Below are positions 50,396 to 59,852 of a stretch of 64,000 bases of DNA, piece by piece (the stretch's first letter is position 1; every line of letters starts with the position of its first letter). The translations under genes were made by a program, and so were the position numbers. A model generated the notes under the pieces. The model did no database searches, had not been told where the DNA came from, and saw only the letters and a program-made list of their open reading frames with translations. Source of the DNA: SIG607 sp045648445. GTDB taxonomy: Bacteria; Bacillota; Clostridia; Oscillospirales; Acutalibacteraceae. The stretch spans positions 78,925-142,924 of the forward strand of contig JAZRNY010000009.1 in NCBI GenBank assembly GCA_045648445.1. Direction: 5' to 3'.

Positions 50396-52489
50396 ATGAT
50401 TTTAATTATTGCCGAAAAACCCAGTCTTGCGCGTAATATCGTTGCGGGAATAGGTAAAATGAGTAAAAATGGTAATTATTATGAAGGTCAAGGTTATATT
50501 GTCACTTATGCTTTTGGTCACCTCTTTTCCCTTTGTGACATTGAAGATTATACAGGTCCTACTTCGACCGGACGATGGAGTATGGAAAATCTTCCTTGTT
50601 TTCCGGATAATTTTAAGTTTAAACTTAAAAAAGATACAGATGGTAATATTGATTCTGGTGTTAAAAACCAGTTTGAATTAATTTCAACCTTGTGCAACCG
50701 TCAAGACGTTGATACAATTGTTAACGCAGGAGACGCTGATAGAGAGGGCGAAATCATTATTCGTTTGTGTATAGCAAATGCCTTAAAATGCAATAAAAAA
50801 CTTCTTAGATTGTGGCTTCCCGACCAAACTCCCGAAACCGTTGCCGCTGCGCTTTCTTCTATGAAAGATGAAAGTGAATATGATAATCTTGCAAATGAGG
50901 GATATGCTCGTACTTATATTGATTGGCTATACGGTGTTAATCTTACACGTTATGCAACTTTAAAAACGGGTATGTTGCTTAGGGTGGGTCGTGTTATTGT
51001 ACCTATTGTTAAAGCAATATACGATAGAGATATGGCTATTAGGAATTTTGTTCCTGAAATATACTATGCTCCCGTCAGTAACGAGGAAACAAATGGCGAA
51101 GTAGTTGAACTAAATTCTAAAAAACGCTTTGAAAAAAATTGTTTAAATAAAGCGCAAGAACTATGTAATTTATATAATGAAGCCGATGCTATTGTAACTG
51201 ATAAAAAAAGTAAGAAAGATTCACTTTCGCCAGGCAAACTTTACTCTCTTTCTAAGTTGCAGAACGTATTAGGTAAGAAATATAAGATGTCTATGGATGA
51301 AAGCCTTAAAATCGTTCAAGGCTTGTATGAAAAAGGTTATTTAACCTATCCCAGAACTAATTCCGAGTATTTGGCAACTGCCGAAAAAGATAAAATTTCT
51401 AAAATTATAGCCACAGTCGCTTCTATGGGTTATCCCGTTGAAATGAAGGATAAAAAAACCATATTTGATGACAGCAAAATTGAATCGCATTCAGCGTTAA
51501 CACCAACATATAAAATCCCAAAAAAAGAACACTTGAGTGAAACTGAATTACAGGTATATCAAACGGTGTTTCGTCGTTTTGTTGCCGTATTTTGTGCTGA
51601 GGAATGTGTTGCTCAAAAAACTGAACTTCACATCAAAGTCGGTGATTACGAAGAGTTTACTTTAAAAGGTATGGTAATTGTCGAAAAAGGTTGGACTAAA
51701 TACGATGACTATAAAAGTAAAGATAAAGTGCTACCTTCTCTTAACGTTGGTGATAACGTTAATATAAAATTTATTCCAAAAGAAAAGGAAACTTCTCCGC
51801 CAAAACACTATACTATCGAGACCTTAAATCAGTATTTAAAAAATCCTTTTAGAGAGGAAAAGGCTGCTGTTAATGATGGCGATGAAGACGATGCCGAAGA
51901 ATATAAAGCTATGTTTGAGGGTCTTGAATTAGGCACTGAAGCCACTCGAACCGGTATAATTGATAACGCTATTAAAAGTGGATATATCGATTTGAAAAAG
52001 GATGTTTATACTATACTCGATGGTGGAATTTATCTTATAGAATCGTTGACGTATATGGGTATTTCTATGGATAAGTACAAAACAAGCGTTTTAGGTCAAG
52101 CACTTAAAAAGGTGTTTAAAAATGTACTAACGGTTGATGAAAGTGTTTCGATGGCTCAAAACGAAATTAAAGAGGTTTTTTGCGTTAAGGAATCTACACC
52201 CGAAACTGATACATTTAACGGTTTCTACGGTGACGTTATCGGCACTTGTCCTATATGTTCGAAAGACGTTGTTAAAGGCAGATATGGATACGGTTGCAGC
52301 GGTTATAAAGAAGGTTGTAACTTTAAGATATCCGGTGTTATTTGCAAAAGAGTTATACCCGTTAGCAAAGTTAAGGAATTATTAACAAGCGGTGAAACTG
52401 GTATGATAAAAGGATTTATTTCAAAGGCCGGTAAGCCCTTTGATGCCAAACTTGCTTTAGAAGATGGTAAAGCGATATTTAAATTTTAA
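50396..52489 (+). CDS. topB: DNA topoisomerase III
   Basis: 697 residues from the ATG at 50396 with AAGGAGGGG upstream; an ATG at 50372 would include it. TOPRIM acidic residues are in NAGDADREGEIIIRL, and the catalytic tyrosine is Tyr318 in GYLTYPRTNSEYL. A C-terminal four-Cys zinc ribbon (CPICSKDV ... CSGYKEGC) is present. This type IA enzyme decatenates DNA and resolves recombination intermediates. In many clostridia it rides on conjugative elements, but nothing else mobile is seen around it. The sortase gene follows 13 bp downstream. Confidence 0.93.
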   Translation: MILIIAEKPSLARNIVAGIGKMSKNGNYYEGQGYIVTYAFGHLFSLCDIEDYTGPTSTGRWSMENLPCFPDNFKFKLKKDTDGNIDSGVKNQFELISTLCNRQDVDTIVNAGDADREGEIIIRLCIANALKCNKKLLRLWLPDQTPETVAAALSSMKDESEYDNLANEGYARTYIDWLYGVNLTRYATLKTGMLLRVGRVIVPIVKAIYDRDMAIRNFVPEIYYAPVSNEETNGEVVELNSKKRFEKNCLNKAQELCNLYNEADAIVTDKKSKKDSLSPGKLYSLSKLQNVLGKKYKMSMDESLKIVQGLYEKGYLTYPRTNSEYLATAEKDKISKIIATVASMGYPVEMKDKKTIFDDSKIESHSALTPTYKIPKKEHLSETELQVYQTVFRRFVAVFCAEECVAQKTELHIKVGDYEEFTLKGMVIVEKGWTKYDDYKSKDKVLPSLNVGDNVNIKFIPKEKETSPPKHYTIETLNQYLKNPFREEKAAVNDGDEDDAEEYKAMFEGLELGTEATRTGIIDNAIKSGYIDLKKDVYTILDGGIYLIESLTYMGISMDKYKTSVLGQALKKVFKNVLTVDESVSMAQNEIKEVFCVKESTPETDTFNGFYGDVIGTCPICSKDVVKGRYGYGCSGYKEGCNFKISGVICKRVIPVSKVKELLTSGETGMIKGFISKAGKPFDAKLALEDGKAIFKF

Positions 52490-52502
52490 GAAAGGATAAA
52501 AT

Positions 52503-53474
52503 ATGAGCGGTTTTATTATTAATGAAAATATATTAGATGAAGAATTAAGTGAGAAAAAACAAGACCCTAAATTGTTGAAAAAGAAAAAGAAGCTGGATAT
52601 AGTAATATATTTATTAATTGCAGTTATAGTTATTTGCTTGTTTTTTATCGGACGTTATTTTTGGCAATCCTTTAAAAATGACGATTTTAATGAAGAATTG
52701 GCAGGTCAAGCCGTTGATTATGGTAGTTCTTCTGAAGATTTTGGTTCAGTTGGTAATGATTCATCAGCGACCGAAAGTAGTAGTAACAAAGGCGGTTCTG
52801 GTGGTAAGAAGAAAGAGATAAAAGTGCCTCAATCTATTGATTTTGAGAAATTAAAGGCGCAAAACAAAGATGTAGTTGGTTGGATATTCAGTAAAAACGG
52901 TGTTATAAATTATCCAATACTACAAGGAAAAGATAATTCTTACTATCTTAATCATTTAATAAGCGGTAAGAAAAATATGAATGGTTCTATTTTTATGGAT
53001 TATTCCGCTAATAAGAATTTTAAAGACGTTAATACAATAATTTACGGTCATAGTATGGATAACGGTTCAATGTTTAGAACTCTTTTAAATTATAAAAAGC
53101 AATCGTATTATGATAAGTATCCTGAAATGTATTTTTATACACCGAACAGCGATTATAAATTGTTGATTTTTGCCGCTTATGAAACTAAATCTAACGACCT
53201 TGCTTACGGTAAAATATATAGCGATAAAGGATTCGACAAACTATTAAGTCACGTTAAATCAAAGTCAAAAATTAAAACGGATGTAAGTGTAGGGAAAGGT
53301 GATAAATTAGTTACACTGTCAACCTGTGCCTATAGCAGTAAAAATGCAAGATTTATTGTTATTGGAAAACTTGTTCCCGCAAATTTTAAATCGGACGATA
53401 ATACTGAAAATAGTTCTGATACAGTTTCATCAAATGATAGTTCAAGCGGATACGCAACTATATTTGGAAACTAA
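52503..53474 (+). CDS. Class B sortase
   Basis: 323 residues. A cytoplasmic N-terminus, one membrane helix (VIYLLIAVIVICLFFIGRYF), a Ser/Gly-rich spacer (~80-100) and a sortase domain with His183 (IIYGHSM), Cys275 (TLSTCAY) and Arg283 (ARFIVIGKL) make up the protein. A Ser/Asp-rich C-terminal tail follows. Class B enzymes attach selected surface proteins or pilins to the wall. No substrate with a sorting signal is encoded nearby. It is probably cotranscribed with topB. Confidence 0.9.
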   Translation: MSGFIINENILDEELSEKKQDPKLLKKKKKLDIVIYLLIAVIVICLFFIGRYFWQSFKNDDFNEELAGQAVDYGSSSEDFGSVGNDSSATESSSNKGGSGGKKKEIKVPQSIDFEKLKAQNKDVVGWIFSKNGVINYPILQGKDNSYYLNHLISGKKNMNGSIFMDYSANKNFKDVNTIIYGHSMDNGSMFRTLLNYKKQSYYDKYPEMYFYTPNSDYKLLIFAAYETKSNDLAYGKIYSDKGFDKLLSHVKSKSKIKTDVSVGKGDKLVTLSTCAYSSKNARFIVIGKLVPANFKSDDNTENSSDTVSSNDSSSGYATIFGN

Positions 53475-53483
53475 TATTTATAG

Positions 53484-53512
53484 TTGCATTTTTATGGTAA
53501 TTATGTTAATAT
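53484..53512 (+). promoter_or_regulatory. Promoter of ileS
   Basis: TTGCAT (53484-53489), 17-bp spacer, extended -10 TGT-TAATAT (53507-53512). The remaining leader is only about 20 nt, so there is no T-box. Confidence 0.6.
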
Positions 53513-53540
53513 ATGATAAGTTTTTGAAAGGGGTATTATA

Positions 53541-56500
53541 ATGTACGATAAAGTATCCACTAATCTGAATTTTGTCGCTGAGGAAAAGAAAATTGAAAAA
53601 TTCTGGCGCGATAACAAAATCTTTGAAAAAAGTATAGAAAGCAGAGCAAAAGGGGAGCCTTACGTTTTTTACGATGGACCTCCGACTGCTAACGGTAAGC
53701 CTCATATTGGTCACGTTCTTACGCGTGTAATTAAGGATATGATACCGCGTTACCGTACTATGAAGGGCTATATGGTTCCAAGAAAAGCGGGTTGGGATAC
53801 CCATGGTTTGCCCGTTGAATTAGAGGTAGAGAAAAAACTTGGCCTTGACGGGAAAGAACAAATTGAAAAATACGGTCTTTCTGACTTTATTTCTCATTGT
53901 AAAGAAAGTGTTTGGCAGTACAAGGGTATGTGGGAAGATTTCTCTCAAACCGTTGGTTTTTGGGCTGATATGGATAACCCCTACGTTACTTATCATAATG
54001 ATTTTATCGAGTCTGAATGGTGGGCTTTAAAGGAAATATATAATAAAAATCTTTTGTATAAAGGTTTTAAAATTGTTCCTTATTGTCCAAGATGCGGAAC
54101 CCCTCTTTCATCTCACGAAGTTGCTCAGGGTTATAAGGCTGTAAAGGAGAGAAGTGCAGTAGTTCGTTTTAAGGTGGTAGGTGAGGATGCATATTTCCTT
54201 GCTTGGACAACTACACCTTGGACTTTACCCAGTAACGTTGCTCTTTGTGTAAACCCTGTTGATATTTATATAAAGGTTAAAGCTGTAGATGGCAACGTAT
54301 ATTATTTAGCTGAAGCACTTGCTGATAAAGTTCTTGCTAAAATAGCTGAAGAGGGTACTGCACCTTATACTGTTCTCGAAACATACAAAGGTAGTGACCT
54401 TGAAAACAGAGAATACGAGCCGTTGTTTGAGTGCGCTAAATCTTTGGCTGATAAGCAGAAGAAAAAAGGATTCTTTATCACCTGTGACTCTTACGTTACA
54501 ATGAGTGATGGTACAGGTATAGTTCATATTGCTCCGGCATTTGGTGAAGATGACGCTAAAGTTGGCAGAAAATATGACTTACCATTCGTTCAATTTGTTG
54601 ACGGCAAGGGTAATCTTACCGAAGAAACTCCTTTTGCAGGTCTTTTTGTAAAGGATGCTGATCCCAAGGTTCTTGTTGACCTTGAAGGCAGAGGACTTCT
54701 TTTTGATGCGCCTAAATTTGAACATGACTATCCTTTCTGTTGGCGTTGCGATACTCCTCTTATCTATTACGCAAGAGAATCTTGGTTTATAAAAATGACC
54801 GAGGTCAGAGATGACCTTATTCGTAATAACAATACAATTAACTGGATTCCTGAAAGTATTGGTAAAGGTCGTTTCGGTGACTGGCTCGAAAACGTTCAGG
54901 ATTGGGGACTTTCTCGTAATAGATACTGGGGCACTCCTCTTAATATTTGGGAGTGCGAGTGCGGCTGCCGTCATGCTATAGGCAGTATTGCAGAACTTAA
55001 AGAAATGAGTGACAACTGCCCCGATAATATTGAACTTCATCGTCCTTTTGTTGACGAAGTAACGATTAAGTGTCCCGATTGCGGCAAGCAAATGAAGCGT
55101 GTGCCCGAAGTTATTGACTGTTGGTTCGATAGTGGTGCAATGCCTTTTGCTCAGCATCATTATCCATTCGAAAACAAAGAACTATTTGAGGCACAATTCC
55201 CCGCAAACTTCATTTCTGAAGCTGTTGACCAGACAAGAGGTTGGTTCTATTCACTTCTTGCTATTTCAACCTTGCTCTTCAATAAAGCGCCTTATAAGAA
55301 CGTTATCGTTCTTGGTCACGTTCAGGATGAACACGGTCAAAAGATGAGTAAGTCTAAGGGTAATGCAGTTGATCCTTTCGAGGCTCTTGAAACTTACGGC
55401 GCAGATGCTGTACGTTGGTATTTCTATACAAACTCTGCTCCTTGGCTTCCTAACCGTTTCTATGGAAAGGCTGTAACCGAAGGACAGAGAAAGTTTATGG
55501 GTACTCTTTGGAATACCTATGCTTTCTACGTGCTTTATGCCGATATCGATAAGTTTGATCCTACTAAATATTCACTTGCTGATTGCAAACTTTCCGTTAT
55601 GGATAAATGGCTTCTCTCTAGACTTAATACTACCGTTAAGGCTGTTGATGATAATCTATTTAACTATCGTATTCCTGAGGCGGCACGCGCTCTTGAAAGT
55701 TTTGTTGACAGCCTCAGTAATTGGTATGTTCGACGTGGTAGAGAACGTTATTGGGTTCAGGGTATGCCTGAGGATAAAATCGCTGCTTATATGACCCTTT
55801 ATACTGCACTTGTTACCATAGCAAAAGCCAGTGCGCCTATGATTCCTTTTATGGCTGAAAATATTTACCAGAACTTAGTGAGAAATCTTGACAGTTTTGC
55901 GCCTGAAAGTATCCATCTTTGTGATTTCCCTGAAATCGATAATGCTGCTATTGACGTTGAGCTTGAATCTGATATGGAAAAAGTTCTTGATATAGTAGTT
56001 CTTGGTCGTGCTGCCAGAAATGGTTCTAATCTTAAAAACCGTCAGCCTCTTTCTACTATGTACGTTAAATGTGATAAGGTATTAAGCGATGATGCAGTCA
56101 CCATTATTCGCGATGAATTAAATCTTAAAAACGTAGAATTCGTAGAAGATACAGGAGCGCTTTCAAGCTACTCATTTAAGCCTCAACTCAGAACTGTTGG
56201 TCCTAAGTACGGTAAGCAACTTGGCGAAATCAGAAATGCTTTAGCAGAACTTGACGGTAGCAAAGCATATGCAACACTTAAAGACGATGGCAAACTTGTT
56301 TTTGATTTTGCAAGCGGTGTTGTTGAACTTAGTGAAGAAGATTTACTTATTGAAACCGTTCAAAAGGAAGGCTTGTTTACTTTGACCGATAACGGAGTAA
56401 CCGTGGCTCTTGATACAGTTCTTACCGATGAACTTATCGAAGAAGGATTTGTCAGAGAAATCGTCAGCAAGATACAGACAATGCGTAAAGAAGCAGGTTT

Positions 56501-56690
56501 TGAGGTAATGGATCATATTTGTGTATCTATGCAGGGAAATGAAAAAATTGCTGATATTACCGAGAAAAATGCTATCGAAATAGCAGGGGATACTTTAGCT
56601 GATGAATTTGATTTTGACAGTCTTGACGGATTTGTTAAAGAATGGGATTTGAACGGTGAAAAAGTATCTATCGGCGTAAAGAAAATATAA
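53541..56690 (+). CDS. ileS: Isoleucyl-tRNA synthetase, long type-2-like form
   Basis: 1049 residues, about 120 longer than the common bacterial type. The HIGH signature is at 55-58 (KPHIGHVL) and KMSKS at 601-605 (HGQKMSKSKGN). An editing domain, two internal zinc-like Cys clusters (CPRCGTPLSSHE; CPDCGKQ) and an extended C-terminal domain are present. It charges tRNA-Ile. Length and motif context (TRVIKDMIPRYRTMKGY) point to the eukaryote-like IleRS2 class, known in other species for low mupirocin sensitivity. It is monocistronic with a short leader and terminator. Confidence 0.95.
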   Translation: MYDKVSTNLNFVAEEKKIEKFWRDNKIFEKSIESRAKGEPYVFYDGPPTANGKPHIGHVLTRVIKDMIPRYRTMKGYMVPRKAGWDTHGLPVELEVEKKLGLDGKEQIEKYGLSDFISHCKESVWQYKGMWEDFSQTVGFWADMDNPYVTYHNDFIESEWWALKEIYNKNLLYKGFKIVPYCPRCGTPLSSHEVAQGYKAVKERSAVVRFKVVGEDAYFLAWTTTPWTLPSNVALCVNPVDIYIKVKAVDGNVYYLAEALADKVLAKIAEEGTAPYTVLETYKGSDLENREYEPLFECAKSLADKQKKKGFFITCDSYVTMSDGTGIVHIAPAFGEDDAKVGRKYDLPFVQFVDGKGNLTEETPFAGLFVKDADPKVLVDLEGRGLLFDAPKFEHDYPFCWRCDTPLIYYARESWFIKMTEVRDDLIRNNNTINWIPESIGKGRFGDWLENVQDWGLSRNRYWGTPLNIWECECGCRHAIGSIAELKEMSDNCPDNIELHRPFVDEVTIKCPDCGKQMKRVPEVIDCWFDSGAMPFAQHHYPFENKELFEAQFPANFISEAVDQTRGWFYSLLAISTLLFNKAPYKNVIVLGHVQDEHGQKMSKSKGNAVDPFEALETYGADAVRWYFYTNSAPWLPNRFYGKAVTEGQRKFMGTLWNTYAFYVLYADIDKFDPTKYSLADCKLSVMDKWLLSRLNTTVKAVDDNLFNYRIPEAARALESFVDSLSNWYVRRGRERYWVQGMPEDKIAAYMTLYTALVTIAKASAPMIPFMAENIYQNLVRNLDSFAPESIHLCDFPEIDNAAIDVELESDMEKVLDIVVLGRAARNGSNLKNRQPLSTMYVKCDKVLSDDAVTIIRDELNLKNVEFVEDTGALSSYSFKPQLRTVGPKYGKQLGEIRNALAELDGSKAYATLKDDGKLVFDFASGVVELSEEDLLIETVQKEGLFTLTDNGVTVALDTVLTDELIEEGFVREIVSKIQTMRKEAGFEVMDHICVSMQGNEKIADITEKNAIEIAGDTLADEFDFDSLDGFVKEWDLNGEKVSIGVKKI

Positions 56691-56694
56691 ACTT

Positions 56695-56724
56695 AAAGAG
56701 GCAGGTTTTTCTGCCTCTTTTTTG
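56695..56724 (+). terminator. Intrinsic terminator of ileS
   Basis: AAAGAGGCAG / CTGCCTCTTT around a T-loop, followed by TTT. Confidence 0.85.
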
Positions 56725-56731
56725 CTAAAAA

Positions 56732-56749
56732 TTAGGAAATATTTGATAA
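56732..56749 (+). promoter_or_regulatory. Conserved upstream element, copy 1
   Basis: TTAGGAAATATTTGATAA, matching 16 of 18 positions of the element at 59772-59789. Both end 33 bp before the -10 hexamer. A partial repeat TTAGGAA recurs 21 bp on (56753-56759), just before the -35. It is a candidate activator site shared by the two operons. Confidence 0.55.
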
Positions 56750-56759
56750 CTTTTAGGAA

Positions 56760-56788
56760 TTGACAAAACATGCATAGTTATCTATAAT
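56760..56788 (+). promoter_or_regulatory. Promoter of the GH3-ceramidase-like operon
   Basis: Full consensus TTGACA (56760-56765), 17-bp spacer, TATAAT (56783-56788). Confidence 0.8.
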
Positions 56789-56809
56789 TTACTTGAAGAG
56801 GCGGTACCT

Positions 56810-58408
56810 GTGAAAGAAATTAAAGAATTAAATTTTGACGAATTATCAGTCGAGCAAAAACTTGGTTTAGCTCATATTATTTCAATTAACGGTTGGACAA
56901 GACGTCAACATCCTGAACTTGACAAAATTGTTTTAGACCTTATTAAAAATCACGCTTTGGGTGGTGTTTGGGTACAGCCCGATACTCCTGATGCTCAGGA
57001 AATAATTGATATGGTTAAAGAAGCGGCAGATTATCCTATTCTTCTTTTTACCGATGCCGAAAGCGGTATTAAAACTAAAGATATTGAATATCTTGTTGGA
57101 AAACATAATGCTATCGGTTGTACGGATAGTGAACTTCATGCATATACTTTTGGTAAAGTTATCGGTGTTACTGCAAGGAAAATGGGTTATAACATTGTTT
57201 GTGACCCGCTTCTTGATATAAGCACTACCGGTTCCGCGCGTTCACTTGGCTCCGATAAAACAAAAATTGCAAAACTTGCCGCCGCTGAAGCCAAAGGTTT
57301 TCATGATGCAGGCATTTTGACCGTTGGAAAACATTATCCGAGCGCAATTAACCATAAACAAATTGACTCTCATATGGCTGAAAGTGAATCATTGCAAACT
57401 AAAGAAGAACTTTTGGAATATAGCCTTTACGCATATAAAGAATTAATGAAAGAAGATTTGCTTGACGGTCTTATGTCAGCACATATCAGATGCCCTAAAA
57501 TAGATCCCGATAATCCTGCCAGCCTTTCTAAAAAGGTTATAGACGTTATTCGTGATGAGGGTTATGACGGACTCATTCTTACTGATGCGCTTTGTATGAT
57601 GGGTATTCTTGCTAAATATGGATATGACGTTTCCCGTGGTTTAGCAATTGCCGCAGGTAACGATATGGCGTTGCCTTATGACAGTAAATTTCAGGAGTCG
57701 TACGATGCGCTTCTTAAGTGCTATGATGAAGGAATTATTGAGGATGCACGTCTGGATGAGGCTGTAAAGCGCGTTCTTTCCGCCCAACGTAAAACTATGA
57801 TGACGCCAAAATACGATGAAATTACCGATGAAGATATCAAGGTTTTCAAGAGCATTAACAAAGATGCTGTTACCGCTAAACTTGATGAAGGTCTTACCGC
57901 TAATATTTCCAGAGACGGTAAGCATTATTTTGTGCTTATGGTCAGAAACGAGGAGAAGGTTGGCGGAGACGGAGGCGTTGCTGTTGATACATTCTCAAAC
58001 GGTTGGCTTTATCCAAACGAGGTTATTGAGCAAATTCAGGAATATTTTCCTAATTCCACCGTTAAATGTATTCATCAATTTCCGACACAAGGACAATGTC
58101 ACAATACTGTTTCGTATTCTATTGATTACGATGACGTAATATTTATTACTTTCTCGGAATTCTTGGCATATTGCGGCAGAGAGCATCTTACAAGACGTGT
58201 TGAGGGTCTTATCGAAGCGATGCAGTTAACTGACAGAATTTCTACTTTAGTTCACTTTGGTAATCCTTGCGTTCTTTCAAATCTTCCGCATATTTCAAGA
58301 TATCTTTTTGCACCTGCTTCGAGAGAAAGTGTTGCTGCTGCAATTGACGTTTTAGCGGGTGAATATCCTGCGAACGGTAAGCTTACTTATGATATAAAAT
58401 TAAATTGA
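56810..58408 (+). CDS. Glycoside hydrolase family 3 protein, NagZ-like (cytoplasmic)
   Basis: 532 residues, GTG start 22 bp after the -10 box. GH3 barrel features are the substrate region KHYPSAINHKQIDSHMAES (174-192, with the Asp-Ser-His of beta-N-acetylhexosaminidases), MSAHIRCPKIDP, and the probable nucleophile Asp259 in LILTDALCM. A C-terminal alpha/beta domain follows. There is no signal peptide, so it should cleave imported glycosides, plausibly N-acetylhexosaminides. It is first gene of an operon with ceramidase-like hydrolase 1 (10 bp gap). Loss of the usual KHFPGHG glycines (KHYPSAINH) is a drift from classical NagZ. Confidence 0.85.
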   Translation: MKEIKELNFDELSVEQKLGLAHIISINGWTRRQHPELDKIVLDLIKNHALGGVWVQPDTPDAQEIIDMVKEAADYPILLFTDAESGIKTKDIEYLVGKHNAIGCTDSELHAYTFGKVIGVTARKMGYNIVCDPLLDISTTGSARSLGSDKTKIAKLAAAEAKGFHDAGILTVGKHYPSAINHKQIDSHMAESESLQTKEELLEYSLYAYKELMKEDLLDGLMSAHIRCPKIDPDNPASLSKKVIDVIRDEGYDGLILTDALCMMGILAKYGYDVSRGLAIAAGNDMALPYDSKFQESYDALLKCYDEGIIEDARLDEAVKRVLSAQRKTMMTPKYDEITDEDIKVFKSINKDAVTAKLDEGLTANISRDGKHYFVLMVRNEEKVGGDGGVAVDTFSNGWLYPNEVIEQIQEYFPNSTVKCIHQFPTQGQCHNTVSYSIDYDDVIFITFSEFLAYCGREHLTRRVEGLIEAMQLTDRISTLVHFGNPCVLSNLPHISRYLFAPASRESVAAAIDVLAGEYPANGKLTYDIKLN

Positions 58409-58418
58409 GGTGTTATGT

Positions 58419-59717
58419 ATGTCTGATAAGTTGTTTGTTGGTGTAGGTAAAGAAAAAATCACTCCTGTTATCGGAACCTGCCTTTACGGTTACGTTCCTG
58501 ATCACCACAGCGAGTCTGTGCATGACGATCTTTATACTTATGCTTTTGCATTTGATTATGCCGATACTAAAGCGTTGTTTATTTCAATTACTCTTTGCGG
58601 TATATGTCACGATCTTCAGGATGAGTTAAGAAAAGAAATTGAGGGAAAATACGGTATTCCTTACGGTAATATTATTATTGCTGCTACACACACCCATTCG
58701 GGTCCCAATATCTGCGGTACAACAGGTTGGGGTGATGTTGATAAAGAATATTATGACGGATATTTCTTGCCGGGATTCAGAAAAGCGGTAGACGATGCCG
58801 TTAATTCTAAGCAGGAGGCAGTCGTTGCAACCGCCTTTGGTGACAGTTTTGTTGGTGTTAACAGACGTGAACTCACCGCAGAAAATAAAATTGATTTCGG
58901 TCAGAGCCCTTGGGGTGTTCATAATCCCAAAATGACTTTGATTTCATTCAAAAATATGAATAATGAAATTATAGGTAATATAATTTCTTACGGATGTCAC
59001 GGTACATCTGCAGGAAGAAACCGCGAAATAACACGCGACTGGTCTGGTATAATGACCGATGCTGTTGAAATTGTTTCCGGTGCTGTTACTGCGTTTTTTA
59101 ACGGTCCTGAAGGTGACCAAGGTCCTAGACTTTCAAACGGCAGAACTGTTGGTAATATTAAACTTACCGAAGAACTTGGCGCAATTGCCGCTGCAGATGC
59201 TCTTCGCATTTACAATACGTTGAGCGAATATAAGGAAGTTTCAATTTCTTGCCACAGTGACGTTGCTAAGTTACCACTTCTTAAAAGAGTGCCTTTAGAA
59301 GTTGCTAAAAGCAAGACTGATGGTGTTGACGGAAGCAAACTCGTTAATATTACTAAACAAACCCATGAACATTATATTTCCGTAATTAAGTCTTATGAAG
59401 ATGGTTACATTGATGAAGAATTCCGTGATATTCAACTTAATATTATCCGTATCGGTAATATCGCTTTTGTTGCTTCTCCATATGAATTGTTTATGGAAAT
59501 CAATCTTCGTATCGACAAAATAGTTGATGATTTGGACGTTATCGTGCTTTCTAACGCTAACGGTAGTGGCGGATATTTCCCGACACAGAGTGAACTTTGT
59601 CGTGGCGGATATGAGATAGCATGTTTTAAATATAACCACGTTCAGTGTTATACTGATGATGCCGATTATCAGTTGATAAAAGAAGCAGTAAGAATTCTAG
59701 CGGATTTAAAACGATAA
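58419..59717 (+). CDS. Neutral/alkaline ceramidase N-terminal-domain-like hydrolase, paralog 1
   Basis: 432 residues from the ATG at 58419 (GAGGTG upstream). Zinc-site candidates are ATHTHSGPN (His91, His93), YGCHGTSAG (His194), Glu356 in SPYELFMEINLRI and Tyr386 in GGYFPTQSELCRGGYE. The loop that carries the nucleophile Ser in neutral ceramidases (GDVSPN) reads GDQGPRLSNG (from 232). There is no signal peptide and no C-terminal Ig-like domain. It is probably a cytoplasmic amidase or related hydrolase of unknown substrate, not a true ceramidase. It is cotranscribed with the GH3 gene and followed by a terminator. Confidence 0.8.
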   Translation: MSDKLFVGVGKEKITPVIGTCLYGYVPDHHSESVHDDLYTYAFAFDYADTKALFISITLCGICHDLQDELRKEIEGKYGIPYGNIIIAATHTHSGPNICGTTGWGDVDKEYYDGYFLPGFRKAVDDAVNSKQEAVVATAFGDSFVGVNRRELTAENKIDFGQSPWGVHNPKMTLISFKNMNNEIIGNIISYGCHGTSAGRNREITRDWSGIMTDAVEIVSGAVTAFFNGPEGDQGPRLSNGRTVGNIKLTEELGAIAAADALRIYNTLSEYKEVSISCHSDVAKLPLLKRVPLEVAKSKTDGVDGSKLVNITKQTHEHYISVIKSYEDGYIDEEFRDIQLNIIRIGNIAFVASPYELFMEINLRIDKIVDDLDVIVLSNANGSGGYFPTQSELCRGGYEIACFKYNHVQCYTDDADYQLIKEAVRILADLKR

Positions 59718-59726
59718 TTAGTATAT

Positions 59727-59757
59727 AAACCTCTCTTGATTAAGGGAGGTTTTTTGA
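59727..59757 (+). terminator. Terminator after ceramidase-like gene 1
   Basis: AAACCTCTCTT pairs with AAGGGAGGTTT (one G-U) around GATT, followed by TTT. Confidence 0.85.
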
Positions 59758-59771
59758 TTTGATGTCAATTT

Positions 59772-59789
59772 TTAGGTAGTATTTGATAA
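59772..59789 (+). promoter_or_regulatory. Conserved upstream element, copy 2
   Basis: TTAGGTAGTATTTGATAA, the partner of 56732-56749 and at the same distance (33 bp) from its -10 box. Confidence 0.55.
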
Positions 59790-59798
59790 TATAGTGGG

Positions 59799-59828
59799 TT
59801 GCAAAAAAATAGGCACTTGTAGTAAAAT
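59799..59828 (+). promoter_or_regulatory. Promoter of the second ceramidase-like operon
   Basis: TTGCAA (59799-59804), 18-bp spacer, TAAAAT (59823-59828). Weaker than its sister promoter, which is consistent with activator dependence. Confidence 0.55.
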
Positions 59829-59852
59829 GTTATTTAGAAAGGTGGAGATGCT

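Noticed and set aside
50396..53474. topB and sortase as part of a conjugative element
   Set aside because: Both can occur on such elements, but there is no relaxase, coupling protein, integrase or attachment site nearby.
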